The notes under the pieces were generated by a model, which had not been told where the DNA came from, ran no database searches, and saw nothing but the letters and a program-made list of their open reading frames with translations. DNA of 7,950 nt from Anaerocolumna sp. (GTDB lineage: Bacteria > Bacillota > Clostridia > Lachnospirales > Lachnospiraceae). Made by a program: the position numbers and the translations under genes. Positions 6,359-7,950 of this stretch are shown here, piece after piece (the stretch's first letter is position 1; every line of letters starts with the position of its first letter). The stretch lies in the NCBI GenBank assembly GCA_029256035.1, contig JAQSYR010000100.1, positions 1-7,950 of the forward strand. The letters are read 5' to 3'.

Positions 6359-6378
6359 ATCTTAATAATAATTAAGAT
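6359..6378. repeat. Short inverted repeat upstream of the amidase gene
   Basis: ATCTTAAT (6359-6366) and ATTAAGAT (6371-6378) are perfect 8-bp arms around AATA, in the gap between the deaminase terminator and the amidase gene. This could be an operator for the amidase, but in such AT-rich DNA it may be chance. No convincing -35/-10 pair with correct spacing was found in 6343-6461. Confidence 0.35.
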
Positions 6379-6461
6379 ATTCACCCCTTGTAAATTGATT
6401 TAATATATGAAAAAATAGCTGTGATAAAGTATTTTAATTAGTAATTCAATGGAGCAATAAT

Positions 6462-7166
6462 ATGAAACAATTACACAGAAGTCCCAATTATAAAAAGCAT
6501 AAAAAAAATCCTTTCCTATTAATCATAATAACTTCTGCTATTATGGTTTTCTTTGGTTTTTTTGGATACTCTTTATTAACTGCATATTCTAGCACAGGAG
6601 ACTTTAAGGATTTGAACTTTTTAGGTATTGCCTCAAATCCTGCCGTAATGGTTGATTCTGTGGGCAATAGGAATATAAAGGCTATGTTACTAACCCCCAA
6701 TCCCTACTCAAGGCCACAGACAAAATTAAGAAAAATTAAAGGGGTTGTTATACATTATACTGCTAACCCGGGAACGGATGCAGAAGCCAACCGTAATTAT
6801 TTTGAGAATTTAAAGACAAATCATAGCACCTATTCTAGCAGCCACTTTGTAATTGGCTTAAAAGGTGAAATTATTCAATGTATTCCTCTAAATGAAATTT
6901 CCTATGCTTCTAACAACCGTAATGGTGATACAATCTCAATCGAATGTTGCCATCCTGAGGAAGATGGTGAGTTTACAGCAGAAACTTATGAGTCACTGAT
7001 TGCTCTTACTGCTTGGATATGTATGGAATATAATTTAACTGAGGAAGATATTTTAAGACACCACGATGTATCCGGCAAAAGCTGTCCCCTATATTATGTA
7101 ACCAATCAGGAAGACTGGCTTAAACTAAAAGAAGATGTACTAATTCAGGTTAGTAAACTACAATAA
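6462..7166 (+). CDS. Membrane-anchored N-acetylmuramoyl-L-alanine amidase (Amidase_2 family)
   Basis: A 234-residue protein with a basic N-terminus (MKQLHRSPNYKKHKK), one membrane segment (about 17-41, rich in Ile and Phe) and an outside domain. Residues about 92-228 form an Amidase_2/PGRP fold: GVVIHYTAN with zinc ligand H98, SSHFVIGLKGEIIQCIPLNEISYAS (126-150), NGDTISIECCH (154-164) and RHHDVSGKSCP (199-209). H200 and C208 have the same eight-residue spacing as the second and third zinc ligands of T7 lysozyme, and K206 matches its catalytic lysine. Family role: cleaving the bond between N-acetylmuramic acid and L-alanine in peptidoglycan. GGAG (6451-6454) is seven bases before the ATG. The single gene is flanked by terminators, so its context gives no more specific role; cell separation, growth or germination are all possible. 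Confidence 0.9.
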   Translation: MKQLHRSPNYKKHKKNPFLLIIITSAIMVFFGFFGYSLLTAYSSTGDFKDLNFLGIASNPAVMVDSVGNRNIKAMLLTPNPYSRPQTKLRKIKGVVIHYTANPGTDAEANRNYFENLKTNHSTYSSSHFVIGLKGEIIQCIPLNEISYASNNRNGDTISIECCHPEEDGEFTAETYESLIALTAWICMEYNLTEEDILRHHDVSGKSCPLYYVTNQEDWLKLKEDVLIQVSKLQ

Positions 7167-7214
7167 AAGAACCAATGCGATTATAAAATACTTAATGCAT
7201 TGGCTCTTTTATTG
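7161..7214. terminator. Bidirectional terminator between amidase and guaB
   Basis: Arms of 18 bases (7161-7178 and 7197-7214) pair at 17 positions around an 18-base loop. The core CCAATGC/GCATTGG is flanked by A-rich sequence on the left and CTCTTTTATT on the right, so each strand has a T-rich tail. It overlaps the last codons of the amidase gene and serves it directly, and lies about 70 bases past the end of guaB on the other strand, so it probably stops both converging transcripts. Confidence 0.85.
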
Positions 7215-7233
7215 TAGCTTTTTATATTTTGTT

Positions 7234-7260
7234 CTTTTATATTACTCTTTTTATATTACT
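7234..7260. repeat. Short tandem repeat in AT-rich spacer
   Basis: CTTTTATATTACT (7234-7246) is followed at once by CTTTTTATATTACT (7247-7260), with a weaker third copy at 7219-7230. Probably simple slippage in a non-coding spacer after guaB. Confidence 0.5.
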
Positions 7261-7285
7261 TATTTACTATTCTATTTTCTTATAT

Positions 7286-7372
7286 CTATTCTTCTACACT
7301 ATAGTTTGGAGCTTCTTTTGTAATATGAATATCATGTGGATGGCTTTCCTTTAAGGATGCCGCTGTTATACG
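7286..7372 (-). pseudogene. guaB: Detached C-terminal end of guaB in a different frame
   Basis: On the minus strand, from about 7372, the frame reads R-ITAASLKESHPHDIHI then TKEAPNYSVEE and a TAG at 7286-7288. This is the family's normal IMP dehydrogenase C-terminus (the SGAGL.ESHPH...TKEAPNYS ending). It is out of frame with the main guaB frame, which stops at 7366-7368. The about 30 residues that normally separate GTVEDTV from this tail, including the GG(L/I)RxGMGYCG motif, are absent. So this is the end of the same gene after a frame-breaking deletion, not a separate gene. Confidence 0.88.
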
Positions 7373-7950
7373 GTATCTTCCACAGTACCTTTATAGGCAA
7401 CTCGTCCTTCTACACCTTCTGGAACCAGTTTTTTTGCATTGGTTTGGAAATATCTGTCCTTACTGCCATTTTCCATAGCAGAAATGGAACCCATTCCACG
7501 ATAAACTTTATATTTTCTTCCTTGGAATAATTCAAAATCTCCAGGGCTTTCATCTGTACCAGCAAAAATACTTCCCATCATACAGACATTAGCACCTGCT
7601 GCAATTGATTTCGTAATGTCTCCAGAATACTTAATACCACCATCAGCAATAATAGGTACACCATATTTTTTAGCCGCTGAGTAGGAGTCCATAATTGCAG
7701 TAACCTGAGGTACTCCAATTCCCGCAACTACTCTGGTTGTACAGATAGAACCTGGGCCAATACCAACTTTTACTGCATTAACACCGGCTTTAATTAAATC
7801 CTCTGTAGCTTCTGCTGTTGCAACATTACCTGCTATAATTTGAATTTCAGGATAAGAACTACGAACCATTTTAACTACATTTAATACATTTGCAGAATGC
7901 CCATGAGCAGTATCAATAACGATTGCATCTACTTTAGCTTTTACCAATGC
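7366..7950 (-). CDS. guaB: IMP dehydrogenase GuaB, 5' end outside the window, 3' end broken by frameshift deletion
   Basis: This is the C-terminal half of the catalytic barrel of IMP dehydrogenase, which oxidises IMP to XMP, the first committed step to GMP. The frame is open to the right edge; the TTG at 7945-7947 is an internal Leu, not a start. Visible blocks: VDAIVIDTAHGHS, IIAGNVAT, VGIGPGSICTTR with the catalytic Cys, IADGGIKYSGD, MMGSIFAGTDESPG, YRGMGSISAM and the flap KDRYFQ with its Arg-Tyr pair. The frame ends at GTVEDTV-TAA instead of continuing through the GGxRxGMGYCG segment to the ESHPHD tail; that tail is found downstream in another frame. As written, the enzyme lacks its last approximately 55-60 residues, including part of the monovalent-cation and subunit-contact region, and should be inactive or unstable. 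Confidence 0.93.
   Translation of the reverse strand, partial: ALVKAKVDAIVIDTAHGHSANVLNVVKMVRSSYPEIQIIAGNVATAEATEDLIKAGVNAVKVGIGPGSICTTRVVAGIGVPQVTAIMDSYSAAKKYGVPIIADGGIKYSGDITKSIAAGANVCMMGSIFAGTDESPGDFELFQGRKYKVYRGMGSISAMENGSKDRYFQTNAKKLVPEGVEGRVAYKGTVEDTV

Noticed and set aside
7336..7530. Plus-strand open frame opposite guaB
   Set aside because: It covers the antisense of the guaB 3' part; its sequence is that of a shadow frame, with no start signal.

Overview
The window is AT-rich with strong AGGAGG-type ribosome binding sites, short intergenic gaps and proteins typical of low-GC Firmicutes. The gene content and protein character (PstSCAB-PhoU-PhoPR operon, clostridial IMP dehydrogenase, dCMP deaminase of the eukaryote/ComEB type) suggest a member of the Clostridia, probably Lachnospiraceae or a near relative. 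This is inference from protein character; no search was run.

Minus strand, about 5700 down to 1: a complete phosphate-starvation locus read as pstS - pstC - pstA - pstB - phoU - (193-bp gap) - phoP - phoR (phoR runs off the left edge). PstS captures phosphate outside the cell, PstC and PstA form the channel, PstB is the ATPase, PhoU links transporter state to signalling, and PhoR/PhoP is the sensor kinase/regulator that should switch the operon on. Upstream of pstS lie two TTTACA hexamers in 11-bp register, a Pho-box layout. The upstream copy lies inside a perfect 28-bp palindrome and the downstream copy straddles its edge.

Plus strand, 5733-7214: a dCMP deaminase with its own extended -10 promoter and a strong terminator, then a membrane-anchored N-acetylmuramoyl-L-alanine amidase ending at a hairpin that can act in both directions. 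On the minus strand, converging on that hairpin, is the 3' part of guaB (IMP dehydrogenase), which enters from the right edge.

Two housekeeping genes look damaged. PstS is only 207 residues because about 85 residues of its phosphate-binding core are missing in frame (junction near 5245-5253). guaB stops early at 7366 because roughly 90 nt are missing at about 7367-7372; the true C-terminus remains readable in another frame down to 7286. Both junctions fit short microhomology, so they are either real deletions or assembly collapse. The other notable point is an extracytoplasmic PDZ-like insertion in PstA. I see no CRISPR array, insertion sequence, prophage, tRNA or rRNA, and no wholly new multi-gene system.
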